NCBI RefSeq assembly: GCF_009831655.1
Contig: NZ_WRPA01000009.1
Location: 62,001 to 126,000, forward strand
Direction of reading: 5' to 3'
Length of the DNA stretch: 64,000 nucleotides
Source of the DNA: Shewanella insulae
GTDB taxonomy: Bacteria; Pseudomonadota; Gammaproteobacteria; Enterobacterales; Shewanellaceae
Within the stretch, counting starts at the first letter, position 1. Every line of letters starts with the position of its first letter. Shown here piece by piece: positions 36,314-46,190 of this stretch. The notes under the pieces were generated by a model, which did not search any database, was not told the origin of the DNA, and saw only the letters and a list, made by a program, of their open reading frames with translations. The translations under genes and the position numbers were made by a program.

Positions 36314-37267
36314 ATGACGCTGAGCAAATCCTTACGCCTTCTCGCCCCACTGCTCCTGCTGCTTAGCGGCTGTCAGGGCGCCGAACCTCCCCAGGCACTA
36401 GGTACGCTGGAGCGTGACCGGGTACTCCTGCGCGCCACCACCTCAGAGATCATCACGGCCTTACCTAAACGCGAAGGCAGCCAGGTCACCGAAGGCGACT
36501 TGCTGCTACAGTTCGACACCCGCAAACAGGCGGCACGAGTTGCCAACGCCCAGGCCCAGTGGCAGAAGGCCCAGGCCTATCTGCTCAGGCTCACCAATGG
36601 CGAACGCCCAGAGGATATCGCCAGCGCCCAGGCTAATCTGGAGCGTGCCACCGCCGCCATGGTTCAGGCGGAGAAGACCTATCGGCGCATCGACAAGCTC
36701 AAACGCCAGAATCTGGTGAGTCAGCAGGAGCTGGATCAGGCTGTCGCCAGCCGGGATCAGACCATAGCCGAACACAACGCCGCTAATGAGGCCCTGAGCA
36801 AGTTGATCGTCGGCGTGCGCCAGGAAGATATTCAGCAGGCCCAGGCGGCTCTGGATGCCGCCGCGGCCGAGCTGGATCTGGCGCGGCAACTGCTGGATGA
36901 CCTCAGCATTACGGCGACCCGCAGCGGCCGCCTCGACAGCCTGCCCTTTAATCTGGGCGAGCGGGTGCCCGCCAACGCCGTAGTAGTGGCGATTCAGGCC
37001 GACAAGGCCGCCTATGCCAGGGTCTATATTCCCGCCCCCGCCATGGCCAAGCTCGCCATAGGGATGCAGCTCAAGGTGCATGTCGACGGTCAGAAGCAAC
37101 CCTTTAACGGCACACTCCGCTGGCTCAGCAAGGAACCGGCCTTCACCCCCTACTACGCCCTGAATCAGCAGGACAGGTCTCGCCTCGTCTATCTGGCGGA
37201 GTTCGAGCTCGACGACACGGCCCAGAGTCTGCCCACGGGGATCCCCGCCCAGGTGGAGCTGCCCTGA
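36314..37267 (+). CDS. HlyD/membrane-fusion lipoprotein of an ABC exporter, YbhG-like
   Basis: The 317-residue protein has a lipobox (LLLLLSGC, Cys at 20). The lipoyl/barrel-sandwich halves are split around a long coiled-coil hairpin (about 65-190, rich in QAQWQKAQAYL and QAALDAAAAELDLARQLL) and followed by a beta-barrel domain. It resembles YbhG of the YbhGFSR exporter. AGAGG lies before the ATG. The stop overlaps the ATPase start by one base. No TolC gene is adjacent. Confidence 0.9.
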   Translation: MTLSKSLRLLAPLLLLLSGCQGAEPPQALGTLERDRVLLRATTSEIITALPKREGSQVTEGDLLLQFDTRKQAARVANAQAQWQKAQAYLLRLTNGERPEDIASAQANLERATAAMVQAEKTYRRIDKLKRQNLVSQQELDQAVASRDQTIAEHNAANEALSKLIVGVRQEDIQQAQAALDAAAAELDLARQLLDDLSITATRSGRLDSLPFNLGERVPANAVVVAIQADKAAYARVYIPAPAMAKLAIGMQLKVHVDGQKQPFNGTLRWLSKEPAFTPYYALNQQDRSRLVYLAEFELDDTAQSLPTGIPAQVELP

Positions 37268-38244
37268 TGCCGTCAAATGCGGAGCTAGCCATAGATGCCC
37301 GCGGCGTCGATAAGCAGTTTGGCAAACTACGAGCGGTGGCCGAGCTGGATCTACAGGTGCAGAAGGGCCACATCTACGGCTTTCTCGGCCCCAATGGCTG
37401 CGGCAAGTCCACCACCATACGCATGCTCACCGGCCTATTGACCCCAACACGGGGCGAGATCAATGTGCTGGGCATGGCCATCCCCCAACAGGCCGAGGCG
37501 CTGAGGCGGCACATCGGCTATATGACCCAGAAGTTTTCCCTCTACGAAGACCTAAGCGTCAGAGAGAACCTGCAGTTTATCGCCGACATCTATGGCTTGG
37601 GCGTCAGGGAGAGTAAACGCAAGATAGATGAGCTGACGGCCACCTATCATCTCGACGCCCAGCGCCAGCAGCTCGCGGGCACCCTCAGCGGCGGACAGAA
37701 ACAGCGCCTGGGGCTGGCCTGCGCCTGTATCAACGAGCCCGAGCTGCTGTTTCTCGACGAACCCACCTCGGCGGTAGATCCCCAGAACCGCCGTGACTTC
37801 TGGGAGCAGCTGTTCGATCTCTCCGATCGCGGCACCAGCATATTAGTCACCACCCACTACATGGATGAAGCCCAGCGCTGCCACCAACTGGCGATCATGG
37901 AAAGCGGCCATATTCGTGCCAAGGGCAATCCTCAGGCACTACTCGAGGCGATGCCGCTGCATGTCATCGAGATAGCCGGCCACAGACTGCGCCAACTAAA
38001 ATCTCACCTGGGCCAGTTCAGCGAGATCCCCTCCGCCGCCCAGCTAGGCGATCGCCTGCGGGTTCTGGTCGACAAAAAGATAGACGCCCCCATCCCCTGG
38101 CTACTGGAAAAGAGTCGCGCCGTGGCAGGCCAACTGACGCCACCGCAACTGACTCAGGTCGCCCCCAACCTGGAAGATCTCTTCGTTTCCGTCACCGGCA
38201 AGGGGCTCGAGGCGTCTCGGGAGGCAGAAGATGTTACTGGCTAG
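37267..38244 (+). CDS. ABC-2 exporter ATP-binding protein, YbhF-like (single NBD)
   Basis: The 325-residue protein has Walker A GPNGCGKSTTIRML near 39-52, Q-loop YMTQKFSLYED, signature LSGGQKQRLGLACA, Walker B LLFLDEPTSAVDP, and an H-switch TTHYMDEAQRC. After the NBD, about 70 residues carry the YbhF-type extension. E. coli YbhF holds two NBDs; here there is one. It overlaps the HlyD gene by one base and the permease by 14. This is the only ABC-2-type ATPase in the window, so it may also power the other exporter. Confidence 0.93.
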   Translation: MPSNAELAIDARGVDKQFGKLRAVAELDLQVQKGHIYGFLGPNGCGKSTTIRMLTGLLTPTRGEINVLGMAIPQQAEALRRHIGYMTQKFSLYEDLSVRENLQFIADIYGLGVRESKRKIDELTATYHLDAQRQQLAGTLSGGQKQRLGLACACINEPELLFLDEPTSAVDPQNRRDFWEQLFDLSDRGTSILVTTHYMDEAQRCHQLAIMESGHIRAKGNPQALLEAMPLHVIEIAGHRLRQLKSHLGQFSEIPSAAQLGDRLRVLVDKKIDAPIPWLLEKSRAVAGQLTPPQLTQVAPNLEDLFVSVTGKGLEASREAEDVTG

Positions 38245-39331
38245 CCTGAGGCGAATAAAGTCGATCACCACCAAGGAGATCCGTCAGCTCAAGCGGGATC
38301 GCATCACCTTCGGCATGGTGGTGATGATCCCCCTGATCCAGCTGCTGCTATTTGGCTATGCCATCAATACCGACGTGCGCAACGTGCCCGTGGTGGTGGT
38401 AGATCAGAGCCACTCAGCCGCCGGGCGCTGGATAGTCGAGGCCGTCAAGGTGACACAGGTAGTCAGCATAGAGAAGCACTACGCCAGCGCCGAGGAGGCC
38501 GAGGCAGCCATTACCCGAGGCGAGGTACGCGCGGCGCTGATCTTACCGCCCAACCTCACCGAGAAGCTGGCCCACGGCGAAACCCTGGGCCAATGGGTAG
38601 TCGACGGCTCAGATACCATGATCGCCTCGGCCATCAGCCAGCTGAGAAACATGCCGCTGGATCAGCTCACCAGGCAAGACACCCAGAAAAAGCCCACCTT
38701 CGAGGTCGCCCTCTTCTACAATCCTGAACAGCGCTCGGCGGTCAACATAGTGCCAGGGCTGATTGCGGTGATCCTCACCATGACAATGATCCTCTTTACC
38801 TCGGCGGCCATAGTGCGAGAGCGGGAACGTGGCAACCTGGAACTGCTGATCACCACGCCCATCAAGCCGTTGGAGCTGATGCTGGGTAAGATAGTCCCCT
38901 ACATCCTGGTGGGGCTGGTGCAGATGACCATTATCCTCGGGCTGGGCCATCTTATCTTCGATGTCCCCATCAATGGCGCCATCACCCAGCTGTTGATGGG
39001 CACCCTACTCTTTATCGCAGCCAGCCTCACCCTGGGGTTGATCATCTCCACTATCGCCAAGACCCAGCTGCAGGCGATGCAGATGACCATCTTCGTCATA
39101 CTGCCCACTATCTTGTTATCGGGCTTTATGTTTCCCTTCGAGGCCATGCCTAAGCCTGCCCAATGGATTGCCGAGCTGCTGCCTGCCACCCACTTCATGC
39201 GTATCATTCGTGCCATAGTGCTGCGCGGTGGTACCCTGAGCGACATGCAATTCGATGCCCTCTGGTTAATCGGTTTCACTCTGGTCGGCATCCTGGTGGC
39301 CTCGCTGCGCTTCAACAAGCGCCTCGACTAG
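38231..39331 (+). CDS. ABC-2 family transporter permease, YbhS/YhhJ-like
   Basis: The 366-residue protein has an N-terminal helix (MVVMIPLIQLLLFGYAINTD), a large extracytoplasmic loop (about 45-175), and a C-terminal block of five helices (VPGLIAVILTMTMILFTSAAIVRERERGNLELLITTP and on). This is the ABC-2 fold of Ybh-type drug exporters. It overlaps the ATPase by 14 bases and ends the three-gene unit ahead of a terminator. Only one permease is present, so a homodimer is likely. Confidence 0.92.
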   Translation: MLLASLRRIKSITTKEIRQLKRDRITFGMVVMIPLIQLLLFGYAINTDVRNVPVVVVDQSHSAAGRWIVEAVKVTQVVSIEKHYASAEEAEAAITRGEVRAALILPPNLTEKLAHGETLGQWVVDGSDTMIASAISQLRNMPLDQLTRQDTQKKPTFEVALFYNPEQRSAVNIVPGLIAVILTMTMILFTSAAIVRERERGNLELLITTPIKPLELMLGKIVPYILVGLVQMTIILGLGHLIFDVPINGAITQLLMGTLLFIAASLTLGLIISTIAKTQLQAMQMTIFVILPTILLSGFMFPFEAMPKPAQWIAELLPATHFMRIIRAIVLRGGTLSDMQFDALWLIGFTLVGILVASLRFNKRLD

Positions 39332-39361
39332 CATTGTTAGTAGCACACAGTAAGTGGCACA

Positions 39362-39386
39362 AAAAAAGCGCCCGAGGGCGCTTTTT
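39362..39386. terminator. Bidirectional terminator, exporter unit / symporter
   Basis: AAAAGCGCCC-GA-GGGCGCTTTTT forms the stem with A- and T-rich flanks between convergent genes. Confidence 0.9.
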
Positions 39387-39404
39387 CATCTCATACCATG
39401 AGAC

Positions 39405-40778
39405 TTAATTACTAGCTTCCGCTTCCTGCTGACGCTTCTTGATGAAGTACTCACGGGTCAACCCAAAGACCACAGGGCTAAGCAACGCCAGGGCGATCAG
39501 GTTAGGAATCGCCATCATGGCATTCAGGGTATCGGCCAGCAGCCAGATGAAATCGAGGGAGCTGACGGCCCCTAGCGGCACCACCACAACCCAGATGGCT
39601 CTAAAGGGTTTTACCGCACGCACACCAAACAGGTACTGCACGCACTTCTCACTATAGACGCTCCAACCCAGGATGGTGGTGAAGGCAAAGACAGAGAGGG
39701 CGATGGCCACGATATAGTTACCCATAGGCAGAGCATGAGAGAAGGCATAAGAGGTCAACGCCGCGCCGTTCTCACCCGAGGTCCATGCGCCAGAGACTAC
39801 GATCGCCAGACCGGTAATGGTACACACCACCAGGGTATCGATGAAGGTGCCTAGCATGGCTACTAGGCCCTGAGCCACAGGGTTATTAGTCTGGGCCGCC
39901 GCGTGAGCAATGGGCGCACTACCCAGCCCGGCCTCGTTAGAGAAGACGCCGCGAGCCACACCGAAACGCACTGCCGCCCACACTGCCGCCCCGGCAAAAC
40001 CGCCCTGTGCCGCCACAGGATTGAAGGCGCTGTGGACGATAAGGGCGATGGCATCGGGAATATCGGCGAAGTTGACCACGATCACCGACAGACCTGCCGC
40101 AATATAGAATACCGTCATCAGGGGCACCAGCTTACCCGCCACATCCGCGATACGCTTGATACCGCCCATCAGCACGGCGCCTACCAACACCATGAGCACC
40201 AAACCCGTCACCCAAGTGGGCACGCCGAAGTTACTGCTCAGGGCGTCGGCCACAGAATTGGCCTGTACCGTGTTGCCGATGCCGAAACCGGCGAAGGATC
40301 CAAACAGGGCGAAGGCTGTACCCAGCCAGGCCCATTTACTGCCCAGACCATTCTTGATGTAGTACATAGGGCCGCCGATATGGTTGCCGTTATCGTCTAC
40401 TTCACGGTACTTCACCGCCAACACGGCCTCGGAGAACTTGGTCGCCATGCCGACTAAGGCAGTACACCACATCCAGAACAGGGCACCCGGGCCGCCAATA
40501 AAGATGGCAGTCGCCACCCCGGCGATGTTACCCGTACCTATAGTGGCTGACAGCGAGGTCATCAAGGCATTGAAAGGGCTGATCTCCCCCTTCATCTGCT
40601 TATCCTTGTCGGGAATACGTCCGGACCAGAGCAGCTTAAAGCCGGTGCCCAGCTTGAGGATCGGCATCAACCGCAAACCAACGGAAAGAAAGAGTCCTAC
40701 GCCTAAGATCATCACGAGCATGGGAGTACCCCATACGAACCCGTTGATCGTACTGACAAATTCAGTAATAACTTCCAT
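39405..40778 (-). CDS. Alanine/glycine:sodium symporter (AGCS family)
   Basis: The 457-residue protein has about 11 membrane helices. It carries AGCS signatures such as PFNALMTSLSATIGTGNIAG near residue 68 and FSNEAGLGSAPIAHAAAQT near 280. It imports alanine or glycine with sodium. GAGG lies before the ATG. It is monocistronic with a 315-base upstream spacer. Confidence 0.95.
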   Translation of the reverse strand: MEVITEFVSTINGFVWGTPMLVMILGVGLFLSVGLRLMPILKLGTGFKLLWSGRIPDKDKQMKGEISPFNALMTSLSATIGTGNIAGVATAIFIGGPGALFWMWCTALVGMATKFSEAVLAVKYREVDDNGNHIGGPMYYIKNGLGSKWAWLGTAFALFGSFAGFGIGNTVQANSVADALSSNFGVPTWVTGLVLMVLVGAVLMGGIKRIADVAGKLVPLMTVFYIAAGLSVIVVNFADIPDAIALIVHSAFNPVAAQGGFAGAAVWAAVRFGVARGVFSNEAGLGSAPIAHAAAQTNNPVAQGLVAMLGTFIDTLVVCTITGLAIVVSGAWTSGENGAALTSYAFSHALPMGNYIVAIALSVFAFTTILGWSVYSEKCVQYLFGVRAVKPFRAIWVVVVPLGAVSSLDFIWLLADTLNAMMAIPNLIALALLSPVVFGLTREYFIKKRQQEAEASN

Positions 40779-41093
40779 TCAAACCTCGTCGTTTTTATCG
40801 TTTTTTTGGTGATCTACGCCACGCTTTGTTGATTGCATCCCAGAGTACAACGAAAAGCGTTCAAAATGAAAGCAGCGATTGTTAACAAATTGAAACAAAG
40901 AGACTTGTTCAAGAAATGGGCAATGCCCTGGATGGCCTGTGAGATATGAAACATGGCAAGCGATTGAGATCAGGTAAGCCCACGCCAGTGTAATTGTCTA
41001 AGTTTATCAAATGGATTGAAACGGCCGAAATATAAGGGCTATCAGCTCGCCCCCCATCTGCAAGCACAAGCCTGATGAGCCCGTCGCACCGAA
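40779..41093. other. Spacer upstream of the alanine symporter
   Basis: These 315 AT-rich bases should include the symporter promoter. I see no gene, conserved RNA fold or terminator beyond short A/T runs. Confidence 0.4.
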
Positions 41094-41549
41094 TTAAGAG
41101 ACCAGGTAGGCCAAGCCACCCAGCTTGAAGGAGACCCCCACCAATACAAACATGATTGAAAATAGCGTTACCGGAATAATATGAAGCGCCATATCGGTCA
41201 GGTTTGATGGTGAAAGCTTGGGGATAACTCTGAATCTGGCATCTAATGCCAAGAGGAAAGTTAAACCGAGTAAGGTTAATTTCGCCGCTATGCCGTGAGC
41301 CAAGGGAACCGACATATCAAACCACAGGCTAACATCTGGCAGTAGCCGATACGCTAACATCAAGCCGGTTATGATCTGAATAACCAAAGCTGGCATGCCG
41401 ATCTTTTCGTAGACGGACTCAAACTCCAACAGGCGCTGAGGAGATTTCTCTTTAAGTACACGGGGCAGCACTACCACCGAAAGCACTATATGCCCACCCG
41501 TCCAGATGGTCGCCGCCAAAATATGTAACGTGAGTAATATACCGTACAT
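41094..41549 (-). CDS. CopD-like four-helix membrane protein
   Basis: The 151-residue protein has four membrane helices. It opens with LTLHILAATIWTGGHIVLSVVVLP, typical of the CopD/DUF2269-like superfamily, in which His in the first helix can bind copper or haem. A second His is in VPLAHGIAAKL and a third in MALHIIPVTLF. No copper-resistance gene adjoins it. Function is therefore inferred only as membrane metal- or haem-related. Confidence 0.78.
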   Translation of the reverse strand: MYGILLTLHILAATIWTGGHIVLSVVVLPRVLKEKSPQRLLEFESVYEKIGMPALVIQIITGLMLAYRLLPDVSLWFDMSVPLAHGIAAKLTLLGLTFLLALDARFRVIPKLSPSNLTDMALHIIPVTLFSIMFVLVGVSFKLGGLAYLVS

Positions 41550-41910
41550 CCCTAGATTATCTCCTGTGAGTACTTACGTCTCTCTCCATGGGTAGTGCTG
41601 ACCGCAGAATCGATGGTTAGCCAGCTGCGGCGCTGTTTAATCTATCTCGCCAAGCGAAACCGACAAGCACACCGTGGGGCTCATCTACATGACCCATATA
41701 TTACACGACTTAGATGCTGCATAATGCCCGTTGCGATCAATAATGAGACGCAAAAACACCTTAATTCTCTTGCACTCTTGTTGGATAGGCCGACGGCAGC
41801 TCCCACCTCAACCTCTCGCCCCTGAGACTAAGATTTTTAAACTAAGAAGGAAGTAGAACGGCTAAGTGGAGTAAGCCAGAATCAATACTGATAGGTGCTG
41901 TCGCCACCAG
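41550..41910. other. Intergenic spacer between CopD-like and PspC genes
   Basis: These 361 bases hold a forward frame (41595-41825) with no ribosome site or recognisable domain. I see no terminator or repeat. Confidence 0.4.
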
Positions 41911-42159
41911 TCACCGGGCTTGGCTAGCCTTTCGCTGCAACTGACGCCGCATCGCCTGGGTTGTGGGGTATTTAGGCAACACTAACCAGCACACCAGATA
42001 GACGAGCATAGGTAGGAAGAAGAATAGGCTGCTAAGGACAAAAGCGACCCGCAGTCCGTTGACTCGCCAGCCGAAATAGTCGGCCAACCCAGCGCACACT
42101 CCGGCAACGACGCCTCTCTCGCCCCGGGTTAATATCTTGATTTTCTCTAAATCTGTCAT
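41911..42159 (-). CDS. PspC-domain membrane protein
   Basis: The ATG at 42159 has AGGGA seven bases upstream; the longer frame is rejected. The 82-residue protein is a PspC domain: GVVAGVCAGLADYFGWRVNGLRVAF, then a hydrophobic helix (SSLFFFLPMLVYLVCWLVLP), and a basic tail. PspC senses secretin stress and recruits PspA in enterics; the other psp genes are not here. It is therefore a stand-alone member. Confidence 0.9.
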   Translation of the reverse strand: MTDLEKIKILTRGERGVVAGVCAGLADYFGWRVNGLRVAFVLSSLFFFLPMLVYLVCWLVLPKYPTTQAMRRQLQRKASQAR

Positions 42160-42344
42160 ACAAATCCCTATGAAATTCAGATTGATATTACTCAGCATAT
42201 CCTGTTGCACCTAGAATCACTACACCAAAATTCTTTTGATTTTATTGCACAGTGAATCTAAATCCTGCCATATTAATTCTTCAACACTTCCCATTGTCGC
42301 TAGAATACTCCCCCCGCCCAAAGCAATCAGCCTTTATTTAAAGG

Positions 42345-43577
42345 CTAGCGCCTCGGCAGTCCCACACTAATCAGCGCCGTCAGCCCGAGCAGCGCCGTCG
42401 AGCTCCATAGGCAGGCGGCCAGCCCATAGGCCTGATACACCCAGCCCGAAAGGATCGTCCCCAGCAGGCGCCCCATGGCATTGGCCATGTAATAGAAACC
42501 CACATCCAGGGAAACACCATCGTCGCTGGCATAGCTGACAATCAGGTAACTGTGCAGGGAGGAGTTGACCGCAAACACGGCGCCAAACAGCATTAGGCCG
42601 AGCAGCAACACGCCGAGATTGAACTCGGGCGCCTGGGCGGCCAACTCACTATTCATCAAATAGGCGATCAGTGCGGGGATCAGGGTCAGCGCCCCGGCCC
42701 ACCACATGGCGCTGCGCCCGTCGGGCACCTGACCGCTGGCCTTGCCCGTGACCCTGGGGGCCAGGCTCTGCACCGCGCCATAGCCGATGATCCACAGCGC
42801 CAGGAAGCCGCCTACCTGATAGTGGTCCCAGCCAAATTGGCTGGCGAGATAGACGGGCAGGGCCACCACAAACCAGACATCGCGAGCGGCAAACAGGCAC
42901 ATGCGCGCCGCCGAGAGTATGTTGATCGCCCGGCTCTTGGAAAACAGCTCGGTAAACTTAGGCTTGTTCTTGGCCTTGCCGAGATCTTGCTTGAGCTTGA
43001 TGATGCTCACCAGCCAGACGATAGCCAGCAGGGCCGCCATCAGGCCGATCGCCCCCTTGAACCCCAGCATCGCCAGCAGGGCGCCGCCGAGGAAGAAGCC
43101 CGCCCCCTTGAGGGCATTTTTGGAGCCGGTCAGCACGGCGATATACTTGTACAGCCTGCCCTCTTCCCCCTTGGCCACCAGCATCTTCACGCTGCTCTTG
43201 GCGCTCATCTTATTGAGATCTTTAGCGATCCCCGATAGCGCCTGGGCCGCCATCACCCAGGGCACGACAAGCCAGCTGCTGGGCACCAAGAGCATGGCCA
43301 GCGCCACCACCTGCAGCCCGAGGCCGATATTCATGGTGCGATTAAGTCCGAGGCGCGCCCCCAGATAGCCGCCCACCAGATTGGTCACCACGCCGAAGAT
43401 CTCGTAGAAGAGGAACAGCATGGCGATCGACAGCGGCGAGTAGCCAAGCTGATGAAAGTGCAGCACCACCAGCATGCGCAGCGCGCCATCTGTGAGGGTG
43501 AAGGCCCAGTAGTTGCCCGTCACCAGCAGATACTGGCGCATCTCGCTCGGCAGGGCGCGCAGGCTGGCAAGCATCAT
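42345..43577 (-). CDS. arsJ: Organoarsenical efflux MFS transporter ArsJ
   Basis: The 410-residue, 12-helix MFS protein starts MMLASLRALPSEMRQYLLVTGNYWAF. It follows an arsenic-linked GAPDH, the known ArsJ pairing in which GAPDH makes 1-arseno-3-phosphoglycerate from arsenate and ArsJ exports it. Conserved blocks are GIAKDLNKMSAKSSVKML near 118 and DVGFYYMANAMGRLLGTILSG near the end. Its ATG directly abuts the GAPDH stop codon, so the two are translationally coupled. Confidence 0.95.
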   Translation of the reverse strand: MMLASLRALPSEMRQYLLVTGNYWAFTLTDGALRMLVVLHFHQLGYSPLSIAMLFLFYEIFGVVTNLVGGYLGARLGLNRTMNIGLGLQVVALAMLLVPSSWLVVPWVMAAQALSGIAKDLNKMSAKSSVKMLVAKGEEGRLYKYIAVLTGSKNALKGAGFFLGGALLAMLGFKGAIGLMAALLAIVWLVSIIKLKQDLGKAKNKPKFTELFSKSRAINILSAARMCLFAARDVWFVVALPVYLASQFGWDHYQVGGFLALWIIGYGAVQSLAPRVTGKASGQVPDGRSAMWWAGALTLIPALIAYLMNSELAAQAPEFNLGVLLLGLMLFGAVFAVNSSLHSYLIVSYASDDGVSLDVGFYYMANAMGRLLGTILSGWVYQAYGLAACLWSSTALLGLTALISVGLPRR

Positions 43578-44588
43578 TTAGGCCTTATCCATGCGGCCGA
43601 CCATGCGCGCCAACTCGGCGGTGCGGTTGGCATAGCCCCACTCGTTGTCGTACCAGACATAGAGCTTGAGCTGAGTGTCGTTGATCACCATGGTCGACAG
43701 GGCATCGACTATGCTGGAGCGGGGATCTGTCTTGTAGTCCACCGACACCAACGGGCGCTCCTCGTAGCCAAGAATATCTTTAAGCTCACCTTCGGCGGCC
43801 GCCTTAAACAGGGCGTTGACCTCCTGTTCAGTCACAGGGCGTTGCATCTCGAACACACAGTCTGTTATGGAAGCATTGGCCAGGGGCACACGCACCGCAT
43901 GACCGTTTAACTTGCCCTTCAGCTCGGGGAAGATATGGGTGATGGCGGTGGCCGAGCCCGTAGTGGTCGGGATCAGCGACTGACCGCAGGCGCGGGCCCG
44001 GCGCAGATCCTTATGGGGCGCATCTAAGATGGTCTGGGTATTGGTGATGTCGTGAATGGTGGTCATGGAGCCATGCTTGATGCCTATCTGTTCATGCAAC
44101 ACCTTCACCACGGGGGCCAGACAGTTGGTGGTGCAAGAGGCCGCCGTGACGATAGGATGTTTATTCTTGTCATACAGCTGATGGTTAACCCCCATGACGA
44201 TGTTGAGTACGCCCTCTTCCTTTACCGGCGCGGTCACCACCACGCGCTTCACTCCTTGATCCAGATAGGCCTGCAGCAGCACCTTAGACTTCATCACCCC
44301 TGAGGCTTCGATCACCAGATCGCAGCCAGACCAGTCCGTGTCGCCGATGGCGCGGTTAGCGCTAGTATTGATACGCTTGTCACCTATGACGATCTGATCG
44401 CCGTCTGCAACTGCCTCATGGGCCCAGCGGCCATGGATGGAATCGAAGGTCAGCAGGTGCGCCAGGGTGGCGGCGTCGCCCGCCGGGTCGTTGATCTGCA
44501 CAAACTCGATATCGTCCCATTCCCAGGCGGCGCGCAGCGCCAGGCGTCCCATGCGGCCAAAGCCGTTAATTCCCACTTTGATTGTCAT
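43578..44588 (-). CDS. ArsJ-associated glyceraldehyde-3-phosphate dehydrogenase
   Basis: The 336-residue protein has the NAD-binding [18 protein letters not shown] start and the catalytic SCTTNCLAP, followed by [21 protein letters not shown]. The sequence type is the arsenic-operon GAPDH rather than the glycolytic one, judged by its place between acr3 and arsJ. It can use arsenate in place of phosphate to give 1-arseno-3-phosphoglycerate for export. Confidence 0.95.
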   Translation of the reverse strand: MTIKVGINGFGRMGRLALRAAWEWDDIEFVQINDPAGDAATLAHLLTFDSIHGRWAHEAVADGDQIVIGDKRINTSANRAIGDTDWSGCDLVIEASGVMKSKVLLQAYLDQGVKRVVVTAPVKEEGVLNIVMGVNHQLYDKNKHPIVTAASCTTNCLAPVVKVLHEQIGIKHGSMTTIHDITNTQTILDAPHKDLRRARACGQSLIPTTTGSATAITHIFPELKGKLNGHAVRVPLANASITDCVFEMQRPVTEQEVNALFKAAAEGELKDILGYEERPLVSVDYKTDPRSSIVDALSTMVINDTQLKLYVWYDNEWGYANRTAELARMVGRMDKA

Positions 44589-44623
44589 CTTATCGTCCTA
44601 TTCGTTAGATTCGCGGTTGCCGC

Positions 44624-45658
44624 CTAGGTCTTGCCCAAGCCGCGCAGGTAATTGGTTTTGTCCCGATTGACGAAAGCCACCAGGGAAAGCATCACAGGCA
44701 CCTCCACCAGCACCCCCACCACGGTCGCCAGGGCTGCCCCCGAGTGCAGACCAAACAGGGAGATGGCCACGGCCACCGCCAGTTCGAAGAAATTAGAGGT
44801 GGCTATCATGCAGGCGGGTGCCGCCACATCCTGCTCTAGCCTCATCCGCTTGGCCGCCAGATAGGCGATGAAGAAGATCCCGTAGGTCTGCAGCAGCAAG
44901 GGAATGGCGATCAGCAAGATGTTTTGCGGCTGAGCCAATATGGTGTTGGCCTGCAGACCAAACAGCAGCACAACAGTGGCCAGCAGGCCTAGGATAGACC
45001 AGGGCTTGAGGCGGGCAACAAAGGCCTCGACACCCGAGGCATGACCCTTTTTATTCAATGCCCTGCGCGTCGCTATGCCTGCCACCAGAGGCAGCACCAC
45101 ATAGAGCACTACAGAGATCAGCAGGGTCTGCCAGGGCACTTGAATATCGCTCACCCCAAGCAGGAAGGCGCAGATGGGGGCAAAGGCAAACACCATGATG
45201 ATGTCATTCACCGACACCTGCACTAGTGTGTAGTTAGGATTGCCCCTGGTGAGCTGACTCCAGACAAACACCATGGCGGTACAGGGGGCGACGCCCAGTA
45301 AGATCATGCCGGCGATATACTCGCTGGCGGTCTGCGGATCGACCCAGGAGGCAAACAGCACACGGAAGAAGAGCCAGCCCAGCAGTGCCATGGTAAAGGG
45401 CTTGATCAGCCAGTTCACCACCAGGGTCAGCACCAGTCCCTTGGGACGCTTGCCCACATCCTTCACCGCCGAGAAGTCTATCTGCACCATCATGGGGTAG
45501 ATCATCACCCAGATCAGCAGGGCGATCAGCAGATTGACGCTGGCGTACTCGAACGAGGCGATCAGGGCAAACTGGTCCGGCAGCAGATAACCCAGGGCGA
45601 CGCCCGCCACTATGGCTAGCCCCACCCAGACACTCAGATAACGCTCAAATAATCCCAT
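44624..45658 (-). CDS. acr3: Arsenite efflux transporter, ACR3 family
   Basis: The 344-residue protein has ten membrane helices. It carries the ACR3 core [20 protein letters not shown], whose Cys is needed in studied members, and a second signature [17 protein letters not shown] near 290. It extrudes As(III). It begins four bases after the arsR stop and precedes the GAPDH by 35, so all four genes form one operon. Confidence 0.96.
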   Translation of the reverse strand: MGLFERYLSVWVGLAIVAGVALGYLLPDQFALIASFEYASVNLLIALLIWVMIYPMMVQIDFSAVKDVGKRPKGLVLTLVVNWLIKPFTMALLGWLFFRVLFASWVDPQTASEYIAGMILLGVAPCTAMVFVWSQLTRGNPNYTLVQVSVNDIIMVFAFAPICAFLLGVSDIQVPWQTLLISVVLYVVLPLVAGIATRRALNKKGHASGVEAFVARLKPWSILGLLATVVLLFGLQANTILAQPQNILLIAIPLLLQTYGIFFIAYLAAKRMRLEQDVAAPACMIATSNFFELAVAVAISLFGLHSGAALATVVGVLVEVPVMLSLVAFVNRDKTNYLRGLGKT

Positions 45659-45662
45659 ACCT

Positions 45663-46010
45663 CTATCCCTTACAGCAGACTTGCACCCGCTCCGGGCGCT
45701 GACCCATCTCGGCCAATCTGGCCTGGGCCTGACTCAACAGCTGAGGGTTGCCCGCCAGCGTCTTTTGGATCACCTCGCCCGCCCATTCGGGTAGCTCAGG
45801 ATTGATACGGTAGAACACCCACTGTCCCTGGCGACGATCGCTCAGCAGCTCCGCCTTGCGTAGCTGCGCCAGATGGCGCGAGACCTTGGGCTGACTCTCG
45901 TCCAGCGCAGCCATCAACTCGCACACGCACAGCTCCCCCTCGGCCTGTATCAGCAACAGGCTCAGCAGACGGGTCTCATCGGAAAGGGCTTTAAAGATTG
46001 CAACGGCCAT
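45663..46010 (-). CDS. arsR: Arsenical resistance repressor ArsR
   Basis: The ATG at 46010 has GGAAG five bases upstream; the TTG at 46028 is rejected. The 115-residue ArsR/SmtB protein has the winged-helix recognition region [24 protein letters not shown], with the type I As(III) site ELCVCEL in the preceding helix. The C-terminal VQVCCKG adds two cysteines. It should repress from the palindrome at 46035-46058 and release on arsenite. Confidence 0.95.
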   Translation of the reverse strand: MAVAIFKALSDETRLLSLLLIQAEGELCVCELMAALDESQPKVSRHLAQLRKAELLSDRRQGQWVFYRINPELPEWAGEVIQKTLAGNPQLLSQAQARLAEMGQRPERVQVCCKG

Positions 46011-46034
46011 CAATGCTTCCTCAAACAAACATAC

Positions 46035-46068
46035 GGAAAATCATATATATGATTTTCCATATATACAA
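46035..46068 (-). promoter_or_regulatory. arsR promoter with ArsR operator palindrome
   Basis: On the reverse strand TTGTAT (46068-46063) and TATGAT (46045-46040) are spaced by 17 bases, a sigma-70 promoter. A perfect 24-base palindrome (46035-46058, arms GGAAAATCATAT and its complement) covers the spacer and -10. It lies 25 bases before the arsR ATG, as expected for self-repression. Confidence 0.85.
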
Positions 46069-46120
46069 GTCTTGATTGCCACATTTTGGCTCTGGCATAG
46101 CAATACTGTTTGGGGCACAA

Positions 46121-46146
46121 AAAAGCGAGCCATCGGGCTCGCTTTA
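46121..46146. terminator. Terminator downstream of pmbA
   Basis: AAGCGAGCC / GGCTCGCTT is a nine-base stem with a short loop. On the reverse strand it is followed by a T-run, ending pmbA. Confidence 0.85.
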
Positions 46147-46190
46147 AGGTCTCTAAAAAATATCAGGCAAAATGGACATTATTGCCTGAA

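Noticed and set aside
41595-41825. Forward 76-codon frame
   Set aside because: No domain, no ribosome site, unusual composition.
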